In this document: positions 51,842 to 59,806 of the stretch, in pieces
Layout: each line of letters opens with the position of its first letter
Position numbering within the stretch: position 1 is the stretch's first letter
Assembly (NCBI RefSeq): GCF_900113865.1
Contig: NZ_FOQY01000001.1
Location: 1 to 64,000, forward strand
Source of the DNA: Streptosporangium canum
GTDB lineage: Bacteria; Actinomycetota; Actinomycetes; Streptosporangiales; Streptosporangiaceae
DNA length: 64,000 nucleotides
Direction: 5' to 3'
Translations under genes and position numbers: made by a program
Notes under the pieces: model-generated
What the model was told of the DNA's origin: nothing
The model's input: the letters and a program-made list of their open reading frames with translations, nothing else
The model's database searches: none

Positions 51842-52598
51842 GTCGCTCTCACTCCTTTGTGAGGGGTTTTTCCACATTTGATTAGGGATCTAGGACCAAG
51901 TCCGTAGTTCCCACATAAGGGGGAGGTAATGCGGGCGCGGGCGCCTTCCGGGACACGGTGTCCCCGGCTCTGTCGCGATCCACGGCTCGGCCGCCGACCG
52001 GGGACACGTCCGCGGCGGGGCGGCGGTCTCGTCATGGGTGAGCCGGTCCTCGGCCAGTCGCCGCGGGTCTTCATGTGACCCGCGGTCCCTCGCCACCGTC
52101 AGCGGGGAAGCGGAGGTCTCCTGGTCGGAGACGGCGAATCCTCGCTGGGAGAGGGCGGTGAGATCAGCATCCCACACGGTGGGCCGGGAAGGGCGGCGTC
52201 GCCGCCGGGCGAGTCCGGTCGCACCGGCGCCCCTCGGACTGTCCAGACAGCTCACGTCACTCCGCTCACCGGACATGGCCCGCGGCACAACACCTCCAGC
52301 GGCCATCTGCCCCGATCCCCGTTGACCGGAACATGCCGCCGCTCCTGATACCACCCGAAAAGCCGTAAAACGTCAACGTGACAGCCCCGCAGCCGCCGAG
52401 GGGATCGAGAAGACCCGGTCGGCGGTGCCCGGCGGCCGTGGCGTCTCACCCGGTCTCCGGAAGGAGAGAGCTCCTCCCCCACCGCCAATCGTAGGGGTCC
52501 GCGGCGGGTGCGGTCGTTGTGATGCGAATGTGATCAACCAGGCGGGCCGGGCGGCCGTCTCAACGGGCAGGAAAACGGAAACCCTCGGGGAGACGATC
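51842..52598. other. 757-base region without a convincing gene
   Basis: Open frames on both strands (longest 155 codons at 51890-52354, minus) lack domains, ribosome binding sites and the expected third-position GC pattern. The part nearest 51841 should hold the glutamate dehydrogenase promoter and the part nearest 52599 that of the oxidase. I see no riboswitch or obvious operator. Confidence 0.4.
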
Positions 52599-54062
52599 AT
52601 GCGGCCCGCTCCGGACAGACGGACATTTCTTCGGATCGGCGGCATGGCCGCCCTGACCCTGGGAGCCGGGATGCCCGCAGCGGCAGGACCCTCCCGATCG
52701 GATTGGAACGCTCTCGCGGAAGGGCTGGACGGCAGGCTCATCCGGCCCGGCGACACCTCCTACGACACGGCCCGCCGCCTGTTCAACCCCTCCTTCGACG
52801 GGGTGCGGCCCGCGGGCGTGGCCTACTGCGCCACCCCCTCCGACGTGGCCGAGTGCGTCGGCTTCGCCCGGCGGACGAACGTGCCGCTGGCCGTGCGGTC
52901 GGGCGGCCACTCCTACGCCGGATGGTCCACCGGCACCGGCCTGGTCATCGACGTCTCCCCGATGAACAAGATCATCCACGCGTCCGGCCGGGCGACCGTC
53001 GGGGCGGGCGCCAAGCTCGTCGACGTCTACGAGAAGCTGGGCGCGAGCGGGGTCAGCATCCCGGCGGGCACCTGCCCCACGGTCGGGGTGAGCGGGCTGG
53101 CGCTGGGCGGCGGGATCGGCGTGGTCTCCCGGAAGTACGGCCTGACCTGCGACGTGATGGAGTCCGTCCAGATCGTCACGGCTGACGGCCGGCTGCTGAC
53201 CTGCGACGCCGACCACAACGCCGACCTCTACTGGGCCTCGCGCGGCGGGGGCGGCGGCAACCTCGGCGTGGCGGTCTCCTTCGGCTTCCGGACCCACCGC
53301 ACGCGTGAGGTGACGGTGTTCTTCCTGCACTGGCCGTGGGCCAGGGCCGCCAAGGCGCTCCGGGCGTGGCAGGCGTGGGCGCCCTCCACGCCCGACGAGC
53401 TGTGGTCCACGATGCATCTGAGCCGCGACGGCGGGACGGACGTGCAGATCGGCGGCCTCTACCTGGGCGGCAGGGCGGACTGCGAGCGGCTGCTGGACCG
53501 GCTGGCCGACCGGATCGGCGCGGTCTCCTCCAGCTACGTCCGGCAGACCTCCTACCGCCAGGCCATGATGATCATGGCGGGCTGCTCCACCCTGTCGGTC
53601 TCCCAGTGCCACCAGGGCGGTTCCCTGCCCGGCCAGACCCGCGACGGCAGGCTGCCGCGGGACAACTTCACCGCCAAGTCGCACATGGCCTACCGCCCGC
53701 TGTCGGAGGCCGGCGCCAGGGCGCTGGTCGCCGAGGTCGCCCGGCCGGGCAGCCACACCGTGCTCCTGGACGCCCTCGGCGGCGCCGTCGGCCGGGTCCG
53801 CCCGGAGGCCACCGCCTTCCCGCACCGGGCCGCCCTCTACAGCGTGCAGTACTACGCCCACCGCACCGGGGCGGCGACCTGGGCCAGGACCGCGCACGCC
53901 GCCATGCGTCCCCACTTCGGCGACCACGCCTACGTGAACTACGTCGACGCCGAACTCGGCGGCTGGCGCTCGGCCTACTACGGGGCGAACGCCGGGCGGC
54001 TCGCCCGCGTCAAGGCCGCCCACGACCCGGGCCGCCTCTTCCGGCTCCCCCAGGGGATCTGA
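52599..54062 (+). CDS. Secreted FAD-linked oxidase, BBE/GOOX type, Tat signal
   Basis: A 487-residue flavoprotein. A twin-arginine signal (RR at 7-8, RRTFLRIGGMAALTLGA) would export it folded. The VAO-type FAD domain has RSGGHSYAG with His104 and AGTCPTVG with Cys159: both residues that bind FAD covalently in gluco-oligosaccharide oxidase and berberine bridge enzyme relatives are present, so bicovalent FAD is expected. The C-terminus has the BBE-domain-like YVNYVDAELGGWRSAYYG ending. Start at ATG 52599 with GGGGAGA upstream. Likely oxidises a sugar or alkaloid-type small molecule outside the cell; substrate unknown. Confidence 0.88.
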   Translation: MRPAPDRRTFLRIGGMAALTLGAGMPAAAGPSRSDWNALAEGLDGRLIRPGDTSYDTARRLFNPSFDGVRPAGVAYCATPSDVAECVGFARRTNVPLAVRSGGHSYAGWSTGTGLVIDVSPMNKIIHASGRATVGAGAKLVDVYEKLGASGVSIPAGTCPTVGVSGLALGGGIGVVSRKYGLTCDVMESVQIVTADGRLLTCDADHNADLYWASRGGGGGNLGVAVSFGFRTHRTREVTVFFLHWPWARAAKALRAWQAWAPSTPDELWSTMHLSRDGGTDVQIGGLYLGGRADCERLLDRLADRIGAVSSSYVRQTSYRQAMMIMAGCSTLSVSQCHQGGSLPGQTRDGRLPRDNFTAKSHMAYRPLSEAGARALVAEVARPGSHTVLLDALGGAVGRVRPEATAFPHRAALYSVQYYAHRTGAATWARTAHAAMRPHFGDHAYVNYVDAELGGWRSAYYGANAGRLARVKAAHDPGRLFRLPQGI

Positions 54063-54221
54063 GAGCGGTCCGGACGCGGGTCCCGGGGCGGATGAGCCGG
54101 TGTCCGCGTCCGCCCGGGACGGATGTCCCCCTCGGGACCGCCCCGGAGGTCACGTGGTTCGCCGGGCGGAGACACCGGCCGAGGACGCCTCGGCGCGCCG
54201 AGGCGTCCTCGGTGCCCCGCG

Positions 54222-56276
54222 TCAGTCCTTCACCGGAGCGAAGTGGGACAGGACCTCCGGGTTGGCCATGGCGTCGAGGTTGGCGGCCTGCTCCGGGGGC
54301 ACCCCGAGGAGGATCTTGCGGACGGGGACCTCCAGCTTCTTGCCGCTGAGCGTGCGCGGGATCCCGGGGACCTCGATGATCTCGTTCGGCACGTGCCGGG
54401 GGGACAGCGCGTCCCTGAGGGCCGCGCGCAGGCCCGCGACCAGCGCGTCGGAGAGGGCGGCCCCTTCGGCCATGGTGACGTAGAGCAGCAGGCGGCCCTC
54501 CTGGCCGAGCTGACCGGTGTCGATCACCAGGCTGTCGGCGATCTCGTCGAAGCGCTCCACCACCCGGTAGAACTCGCTGGTGCCCATCCGGACGCCGCCC
54601 CGGTTGAGGGTGGAGTCGGACCGGCCGTAGATCACGCAGCCCCCGTCGGGGAGGATCTTGATCCAGTCACCGTGCCGCCAGACGCCCGGGTAGTCGGCGA
54701 AGTAGCTCTCCCGGTATCGCGACCCGTCGGCGTCGTTCCAGAACATCACCGGCATCGACGGCATCGGCGCGGTCAGCACCAGCTCGCCGACCTCGCCGAC
54801 CACCGGCGCGCCCGACGGGTCGAAGGACTCGACCCTGGCCCCCAGGCAGCGGCACGGGATGACGCCCGCGCGGACCGGCAGCAGCGGCACCGCGCCGACG
54901 AAGCCGGTGCAGACGTCGGTGCCGCCGGAGAACGAGCCGAGCTGGACCTCCGGCAGCGCGTCGTGCACCCAGGCGAACCCCTCGGGCGGCAGCGGCGATC
55001 CGGTGGAGCCCAGGCCGCGCAGCGCCGTGAGCCCGGCGGGCCGCAGGCCCGCCTTCATGGAGGCGACCAGGTACGGCGCACCGGTGCCGAAGTAGGTGAC
55101 CTTCTCCTCGGCGGCCAGCCGCCACAGCGCGTCGGTGCCCGGATAGGTGGCCGCCCCGTCGTAGAGGACCACCGTCGAGCCGGTCAGCAGGCCGCCGATG
55201 AGGTAGTTCCACATCATCCAGCCGGTGGTGGTGTACCAGAAGAAGACGTCATCCTCGCCCAGGTCCTGGTGGAAGGAGAGCGCCTTGAGATGCTCCAGCA
55301 CCACGCCGCCGTGGCCGTGCACGATCGGCTTGGGCAGCCCGGTGGTGCCGGAGGAGTAGACGATCCAGAGCGGGTGGCCGAAGGGCACCGGCTCGAAGGC
55401 CAGCGGTCCGGCGGAGCCGCGCAGGTCCGCCCAGCTGAGGATGGCGCCGCCGCCCTCCGACGGGGCCCGCCCCGCGTCCGGCGCGCCGCGATCACCGGAC
55501 GCGCCGTCGGCGCCGGGACCGCCAAGGCCGCCAGGACTGTCAGGACCGCCGGGTCCGCCGGACGCGCCGGCGGCGCCCGGCGTGCCGGGACCGTGCGGCG
55601 TCGCTATCCGCACCTGCGCGACCAGGGTCGGCAGCTTGGCGGCGATGTCCCGGACGACCTCGGCCCGGTCGTACCGCCTGCCGTTGTAGTCGTAGCCGTC
55701 GACCGCGATGAGCACCTTCGGCTCGATCTGGGTGAAGCGGTCGATCACGCTGGGCGCGCCGAAGTCCGGGGAGCAGGACGACCAGATCGCCCCCAGGGAG
55801 GCGGTGGCGAGGAAGGCGACCAGCGTCTCGGGGACGTTCGGCGCGTACGCCGCGACCCGGTCCCCCCGGCCGACGCCCAGCCCGGCCAGGCCCGTGCGGA
55901 CCCGCGCCACCTCCTCGGCCAGCTCTCCCAGGGTGAGCGTCCGCCGCCCGCCCGCCTCGTCGCGGAAGACCACCGCGAGCCGGTCGGGCTCGGCCCCGGC
56001 CCGGCGCAGCGCGTTGGCCGCGTAGTTCAGCGTGGACCCGGTGAACCATTCGACGCCGGGCATCGTCCCGGATATGACGGGCCCGTCACCACGCTCACCC
56101 ACGACACCGAAGTAGTCCCAGACCGACGTCCAGAACTCGGCCGGGGCGTCCACCGACCACTGCCACAGGGACTCGTAGTCACCGGACCGGCCGAGCCACT
56201 CCATGTAGCGGGTGACCTTGGCGTCCCTCACGACCTCCGGGGCGGGTTCCCAGAGCAGCGCACCTTCCTCAACCAT
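54222..56276 (-). CDS. aacS: Acetoacetyl-CoA synthetase
   Basis: A 684-residue ANL enzyme. It begins LLWEPAPEVVRDAKVTRYME and WDYFGV, a clear acetoacetate-CoA ligase N-terminus, with VYSSGTTGLPKPIVHGHGG as P-loop, the GARVESFDPSGAPV and GDWIKILPDGG segments and the C-terminal PRTLSGKKLEVPVRKIL holding the catalytic Lys. It makes acetoacetyl-CoA from acetoacetate, ATP and CoA in ketone-body and polyester metabolism. Residues 229-277 are an unusual Gly/Pro/Ala-rich insertion not expected in the family. Start ATG 56276 has GAGAGGATGGGG upstream. Confidence 0.93.
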   Translation of the reverse strand: MVEEGALLWEPAPEVVRDAKVTRYMEWLGRSGDYESLWQWSVDAPAEFWTSVWDYFGVVGERGDGPVISGTMPGVEWFTGSTLNYAANALRRAGAEPDRLAVVFRDEAGGRRTLTLGELAEEVARVRTGLAGLGVGRGDRVAAYAPNVPETLVAFLATASLGAIWSSCSPDFGAPSVIDRFTQIEPKVLIAVDGYDYNGRRYDRAEVVRDIAAKLPTLVAQVRIATPHGPGTPGAAGASGGPGGPDSPGGLGGPGADGASGDRGAPDAGRAPSEGGGAILSWADLRGSAGPLAFEPVPFGHPLWIVYSSGTTGLPKPIVHGHGGVVLEHLKALSFHQDLGEDDVFFWYTTTGWMMWNYLIGGLLTGSTVVLYDGAATYPGTDALWRLAAEEKVTYFGTGAPYLVASMKAGLRPAGLTALRGLGSTGSPLPPEGFAWVHDALPEVQLGSFSGGTDVCTGFVGAVPLLPVRAGVIPCRCLGARVESFDPSGAPVVGEVGELVLTAPMPSMPVMFWNDADGSRYRESYFADYPGVWRHGDWIKILPDGGCVIYGRSDSTLNRGGVRMGTSEFYRVVERFDEIADSLVIDTGQLGQEGRLLLYVTMAEGAALSDALVAGLRAALRDALSPRHVPNEIIEVPGIPRTLSGKKLEVPVRKILLGVPPEQAANLDAMANPEVLSHFAPVKD
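55446..55592 (-). repeat. Collagen-like Gly-Pro-rich insertion within the synthetase gene
   Basis: The 49-residue segment encoded here has Gly at almost every third position (TPG, AAG, ASG, GPG, SPG, GLG, GPG, ADG, ASG, DRG). It sits between a conserved QVRIATPHGP and the AILSWADL continuation and is absent in the standard enzyme as I remember it. DNA is made of degenerate 9-base-type units. Confidence 0.7.
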
Positions 56277-56349
56277 GGCCCCATCCTCTCGGCGGCCCGC
56301 CGGAATGTCATCCCCGGCGGCCACACACCCTCGGGTTTCGCGGTGTGGC

Positions 56350-57201
56350 TCAGCCACGTAGCCGTTCCACGGCGGCCCGCGCCGCGGTGCCGATCACCGC
56401 GTCGGCACGGGGCTGGTTCTGCGCGGTGCCGTAGGAGCGGGTGAAGACCGCGACCGCGTAGCGACCGCCGTCGGGGTACTCCACCACGCCGACCTCGTTG
56501 CGGACCGTGGGCAGCGTGCCGGTCTTGCCGCTCACCGCGACGTCGTCGTAGGGGAATCCGGCGGCGAGCCGGTGCGGCCAGACCTGCAGGCCGAGCAGCC
56601 TGCGCATCGAGGCGCACGAGGCGGCCGAGGCCGCCTCGTCGCGCCAGACCATGCCCAGCAGCCGGGTCATGTCGCGCGGGGTGCTCCGGCTGGTGCGTGC
56701 CGGGTCCAGTGCCCGGAGCCGGGAGATCGTCGCGGGGTCGGTGGGCATCTCCTCCTGTCCGGCGTCCTCGACGATGCTGGCGAACAGGCTCCGGCAGTCG
56801 TGCTCGACCCACGTCCCGTCCAGGCCCTCGGCGGCGAGCATCGTGTTGACCGCCGACAGGCCGACCCTGCCGACCAGGGTGTCGGCGGCGGTGTTGTCGC
56901 TCACCGCGATCATCAGGTAGGCCAGGTCGCGCAGGGACATCGTCACGTCGTCGGCCATGGCCGACACCCCGGTGGGCCCGGGAGTGTGGCGGTCCGCCAT
57001 GACCGTGATCCGTTCGGTCACGTCCAGCCGTCCCGCGTCCGCCTGCCGGAAGAACTCCACCAGCAGCGCCAGCTTGAACACCGAGGCCATGACCACGGGC
57101 TCGTCGGCGCCGTGGGCGACCTCGGCCCCGGTGTCCAGGTCCACCGCGTGCAGGAACCCGGTCACTCCGGCCGCGCGGAACAGGCCGCCGAGGTCGGTCA
57201 C
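56350..57201 (-). CDS. Class A beta-lactamase-like serine hydrolase
   Basis: A 283-residue PF13354-type protein. It has SVFK (S40 to K43), SDN (101-103) and KTG (226-228), the three core motifs, and STPRDMTRLL of the class A C-terminal half. The omega-loop motif ExxLN that supplies the deacylating Glu166 is not visible; the region reads EDAGQEEMPTDPATI. No signal peptide is seen. It may be a cytoplasmic D-Ala-type esterase or peptidase rather than a resistance enzyme. GTG 57201 overlaps the LysR stop by GTGA, so the two are coupled. It would be expressed with LysR. Confidence 0.8.
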   Translation of the reverse strand: MTDLGGLFRAAGVTGFLHAVDLDTGAEVAHGADEPVVMASVFKLALLVEFFRQADAGRLDVTERITVMADRHTPGPTGVSAMADDVTMSLRDLAYLMIAVSDNTAADTLVGRVGLSAVNTMLAAEGLDGTWVEHDCRSLFASIVEDAGQEEMPTDPATISRLRALDPARTSRSTPRDMTRLLGMVWRDEAASAASCASMRRLLGLQVWPHRLAAGFPYDDVAVSGKTGTLPTVRNEVGVVEYPDGGRYAVAVFTRSYGTAQNQPRADAVIGTAARAAVERLRG

Positions 57202-58118
57202 GCCAGGAATCCAGAGGCGGGCCTGGCACGGACGCGCCGCGCAGGCGCCACACCGTCATCGGTCATTCCGGCATTCTCCTTCAGCACTCCTACGGCCACC
57301 GCCCCGAAGATTACGGCAGCGTCCGCCGCCGCTCCCCGCCAGGCCGTGGAGATCCGCCACGCGAGGGGACTGCCCAGCAGCGGCCTCCATCGGAGTCCGG
57401 GCAGCTCCACCTGGGGCCCGAAGGCGACGGCCGTACCGGCCAGGACCAGTCCGAGGGTCTGCGCCTCGTGCACCTTCTCCGGGACGAACCCGTGGTGACG
57501 GCACTCCGCGAGCGTCTCCTCGTGCAGGCCGGGCTCGCGGGGGAAGAGCACGAGCTGCCGGCCCGCCAGGTCGGCCAGGTGCACCGACGACGTCGCCGCG
57601 AGCGGGTCGGTCTCGGCCAGCACCACGCCGGGGCGCTGGACGAGCACCGGGCCGAAGCTCAGCCCGGGGGCGGTCACCGGGTGGCGGAGCAGACCCACGT
57701 CGAGGGTGCCGTCGGTGAGCGCGATGACCTGGTCGGCGCTCCACATCTCGGCGGGCGCGGGCCGTACGTCGGGCGCGCGGTCGCGGAACCCGGCGATCAG
57801 CGCCGCGATCAGCGCGGATCCCAGATCGGGGGTGACTCCCACGCGGAGCACCTCGCTCTCCCCCTGCCCGGCCAGGTCACGCAGCCTGTCCACCCGCGCG
57901 ACGATCTCGCGGGCCTCGGCCAGCAGCAGCCGGCCCGGCTCGGTCAGCCGGACCTGGCGGCTGGACCGGTCGAACAGCCGCACGCCGAGCTCCTCCTCCA
58001 GCCGCCGGATGCGCTGGCTGAGCGGCGGCTGGGCCATGCCGAGCCGGACCGCCGCGTTGCCGAAATGCAGCTCTTCGGCGACGACCGTGAAGTAGCGCAG
58101 ATGTCGCACGAGATCCAT
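57198..58118 (-). CDS. LysR-family transcriptional regulator
   Basis: A 306-residue regulator. The N-terminal winged HTH is FGNAAVRLGMAQPPLSQRIR then RLEEELGVRLF; the rest is a periplasmic-binding-type effector domain beginning LRVGVTPDLGS. Start ATG 58118 fits the conserved MDLVRHLRYFTVVAEE; TATAGT (58127-58132) ahead of it could give a leaderless message. It is coupled to the beta-lactamase-like gene and faces a penicillin-binding protein gene across a 107-base gap. That arrangement resembles AmpR-type control by wall fragments. Confidence 0.92.
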   Translation of the reverse strand: MDLVRHLRYFTVVAEELHFGNAAVRLGMAQPPLSQRIRRLEEELGVRLFDRSSRQVRLTEPGRLLLAEAREIVARVDRLRDLAGQGESEVLRVGVTPDLGSALIAALIAGFRDRAPDVRPAPAEMWSADQVIALTDGTLDVGLLRHPVTAPGLSFGPVLVQRPGVVLAETDPLAATSSVHLADLAGRQLVLFPREPGLHEETLAECRHHGFVPEKVHEAQTLGLVLAGTAVAFGPQVELPGLRWRPLLGSPLAWRISTAWRGAAADAAVIFGAVAVGVLKENAGMTDDGVAPARRVRARPASGFLA

Positions 58119-58225
58119 GAACAGCAACTATATCCGTTTCTGTATTGATAATGGCCACATACCAATATTGGACATCAAGGACATCTCTCTGGTCTCCTCA
58201 GTCCGCGAGGACAAGGGGACGATTG
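58119..58225. promoter_or_regulatory. Divergent lysR-PBP control region with palindrome
   Basis: CCAATATTGG at 58162-58171 is a perfect 10-bp palindrome between the two genes, inside an AT-rich stretch unusual for this DNA. TTGATA at 58145 is a -35-like box on the plus strand and TATAGT at 58127-58132 a -10-like box on the minus strand. A LysR protein bound here could act on both promoters. Confidence 0.5.
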
Positions 58226-59749
58226 ATGAAGCTGAAATACCTGGCGGCGGCCGTACTGGTGCCGGTCGCCGTGGTCGGCGGGGGCGTGTGGGCGCTGAGC
58301 ACCCGGGGATCGGCCGAGCAGACGGCCCAGGAGTTCCTGGCGGCCTGGGGCAGGCAGGACTACCCGGCGATGCGGGCGCTCACGGTCGAGCCGCCCGGCG
58401 ACTTCGACCGCTGGTACCAGCGGTTCCGGACCGACCTGAAGCTGTCGGGGGCCGGCTTCGAGGTCACCGGGAGCACCGACTCCAAGGTCGCCTTCCACGC
58501 CGAACTGGACGGACCGGTGGACTGGGCCTACGACGGCTCGCTGGCGCTGGTCGAGCACGAGCGGAGCTGGCGGGTGAAGTGGAGCCCGGCGGCGATCCAT
58601 CCCCGGCTCGAACCCGGCCTGCGGTTCAAGACCGTGCTGGTCAAGGCCGAGCAGGCGCCGATCCTGGCCGCCGACGGGACCCGCGTCGACACCGCCACCG
58701 CGCCGGGCTCGATCCAGCAGCTCGTCGAGGGGCTCAGGGATAAGTACGCCTCCCGGCTCACCGGCACCTCCTCGGCCCGGGTGGACCTGGTCCGGGGCGG
58801 CAAGCAGGTCGCCACACTCGCCACCGCCGAGGCCAAGCCCGGCGAGGAGCTGCGGACCACGATCGACCTGCGCGTCCACCGGGCCGCCGCCGCGGCCCTG
58901 GACGCGGTGGACAAGCCCGCCTCCCTGGTCGCGCTGCGGCCCTCGACCGGCGAGGTCCTGGCCGTGGTCAACAAGCCCGGCGGGTTCAACCGGGCACTGC
59001 TCGGCCACTACCCTCCCGGCTCGACCTTCAAGGTGGTCACGGCCTCGGCTCTGATCGCCGACGGCATGACCGCGGGCGGGCTCGTGCCCTGCCCGGCCGA
59101 GCAGAACATCGGCGGCTTCCCCTTCCACAACGCCGGGTTCAAGGACTACGGCACGATCGCGCTGCGCGAGGCGTTCGCCCACTCCTGCAACACCACGTTC
59201 GGGGAGCTCAGCGTGGAGCGGCTCGGCGGGAAGCGGCTGGCCGCGGTGGCGGCGAGCTTCGGGTTCGGAGGCCCGGTGGACCCCGGTGTGCCCGCCGTAC
59301 GGGCGCAGTTCCCCGACCCGAAGGACGACACCGACCTCGCGTCGGCCTCGATCGGGCAGGGCCGCGTCCTGACCAGCCCGCTGAACATGGCGACCGTGGC
59401 GGCGGCGATCGCCGACGGCTCCTGGCGCCCGCCCCGCCTGGTGGCCGCGGACCTGCTGCCGCCGGTCCAGCCGAGGAAACTGGAGCCGGCGGTGGTACGG
59501 GCGTTGCGCACGCTGATGCCCGCGGTGGTGGTGGAGGGCACGGCGAGCGCGGTCTCCTTCCCCCCGGGTACGGCGGGCAAGACCGGCACCGCCGAGTTCG
59601 GCTCGGGCAAGGAACCGCCGTCCCACGCGTGGTTCATCGGCTACCGGGACGACCTGGCGTTCTCGGTGATCGTGGAGGGCGGCGGCGCGGGCTCCGCGGT
59701 GGCCGCGCCCATCGCGGGCCGCTTCCTCGGCGGGCTCACGGAACCCTAG
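58226..59749 (+). CDS. Penicillin-binding protein (PBP2-like, catalytically intact)
   Basis: A 507-residue PBP. An N-terminal helix (about 5-24) or signal is followed by a MecA-N/NTF2-like domain (about 28-140), a short linker, and a transpeptidase domain with STFK (266-269, after PPG), SCN (320-322, HSCNTTF) and KTG (452-454). All catalytic residues are present. Compared with the paralogue at 39887 (627 residues) the dimerisation segment is about 70 residues shorter. AAGGGGA precedes ATG 58226 at good spacing. Divergent from the LysR gene, so probably regulated by it. Cross-links peptidoglycan outside the membrane. Confidence 0.92.
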   Translation: MKLKYLAAAVLVPVAVVGGGVWALSTRGSAEQTAQEFLAAWGRQDYPAMRALTVEPPGDFDRWYQRFRTDLKLSGAGFEVTGSTDSKVAFHAELDGPVDWAYDGSLALVEHERSWRVKWSPAAIHPRLEPGLRFKTVLVKAEQAPILAADGTRVDTATAPGSIQQLVEGLRDKYASRLTGTSSARVDLVRGGKQVATLATAEAKPGEELRTTIDLRVHRAAAAALDAVDKPASLVALRPSTGEVLAVVNKPGGFNRALLGHYPPGSTFKVVTASALIADGMTAGGLVPCPAEQNIGGFPFHNAGFKDYGTIALREAFAHSCNTTFGELSVERLGGKRLAAVAASFGFGGPVDPGVPAVRAQFPDPKDDTDLASASIGQGRVLTSPLNMATVAAAIADGSWRPPRLVAADLLPPVQPRKLEPAVVRALRTLMPAVVVEGTASAVSFPPGTAGKTGTAEFGSGKEPPSHAWFIGYRDDLAFSVIVEGGGAGSAVAAPIAGRFLGGLTEP

Positions 59750-59806
59750 CCGTCGAAGATCGAAAAGGGGCTGGCGGGCCGTGACCGGCACGTGTTCTCC
59801 TGAAGG

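Noticed and set aside
47843-51862. Open frame of 1339 codons on the plus strand
   Set aside because: It is antisense to the glutamate dehydrogenase and contains no domain; length alone is not evidence at this GC content.
51890-52354. 155-codon minus-strand frame upstream of the glutamate dehydrogenase
   Set aside because: Composition is Arg/Ser/Pro-rich with no domain and no ribosome binding site, and it overlaps competing frames equally well.
56350-57201. Antibiotic-resistance beta-lactamase
   Set aside because: The deacylating Glu motif and a signal peptide are not visible, so a resistance function is not supported; kept as a beta-lactamase-like hydrolase.
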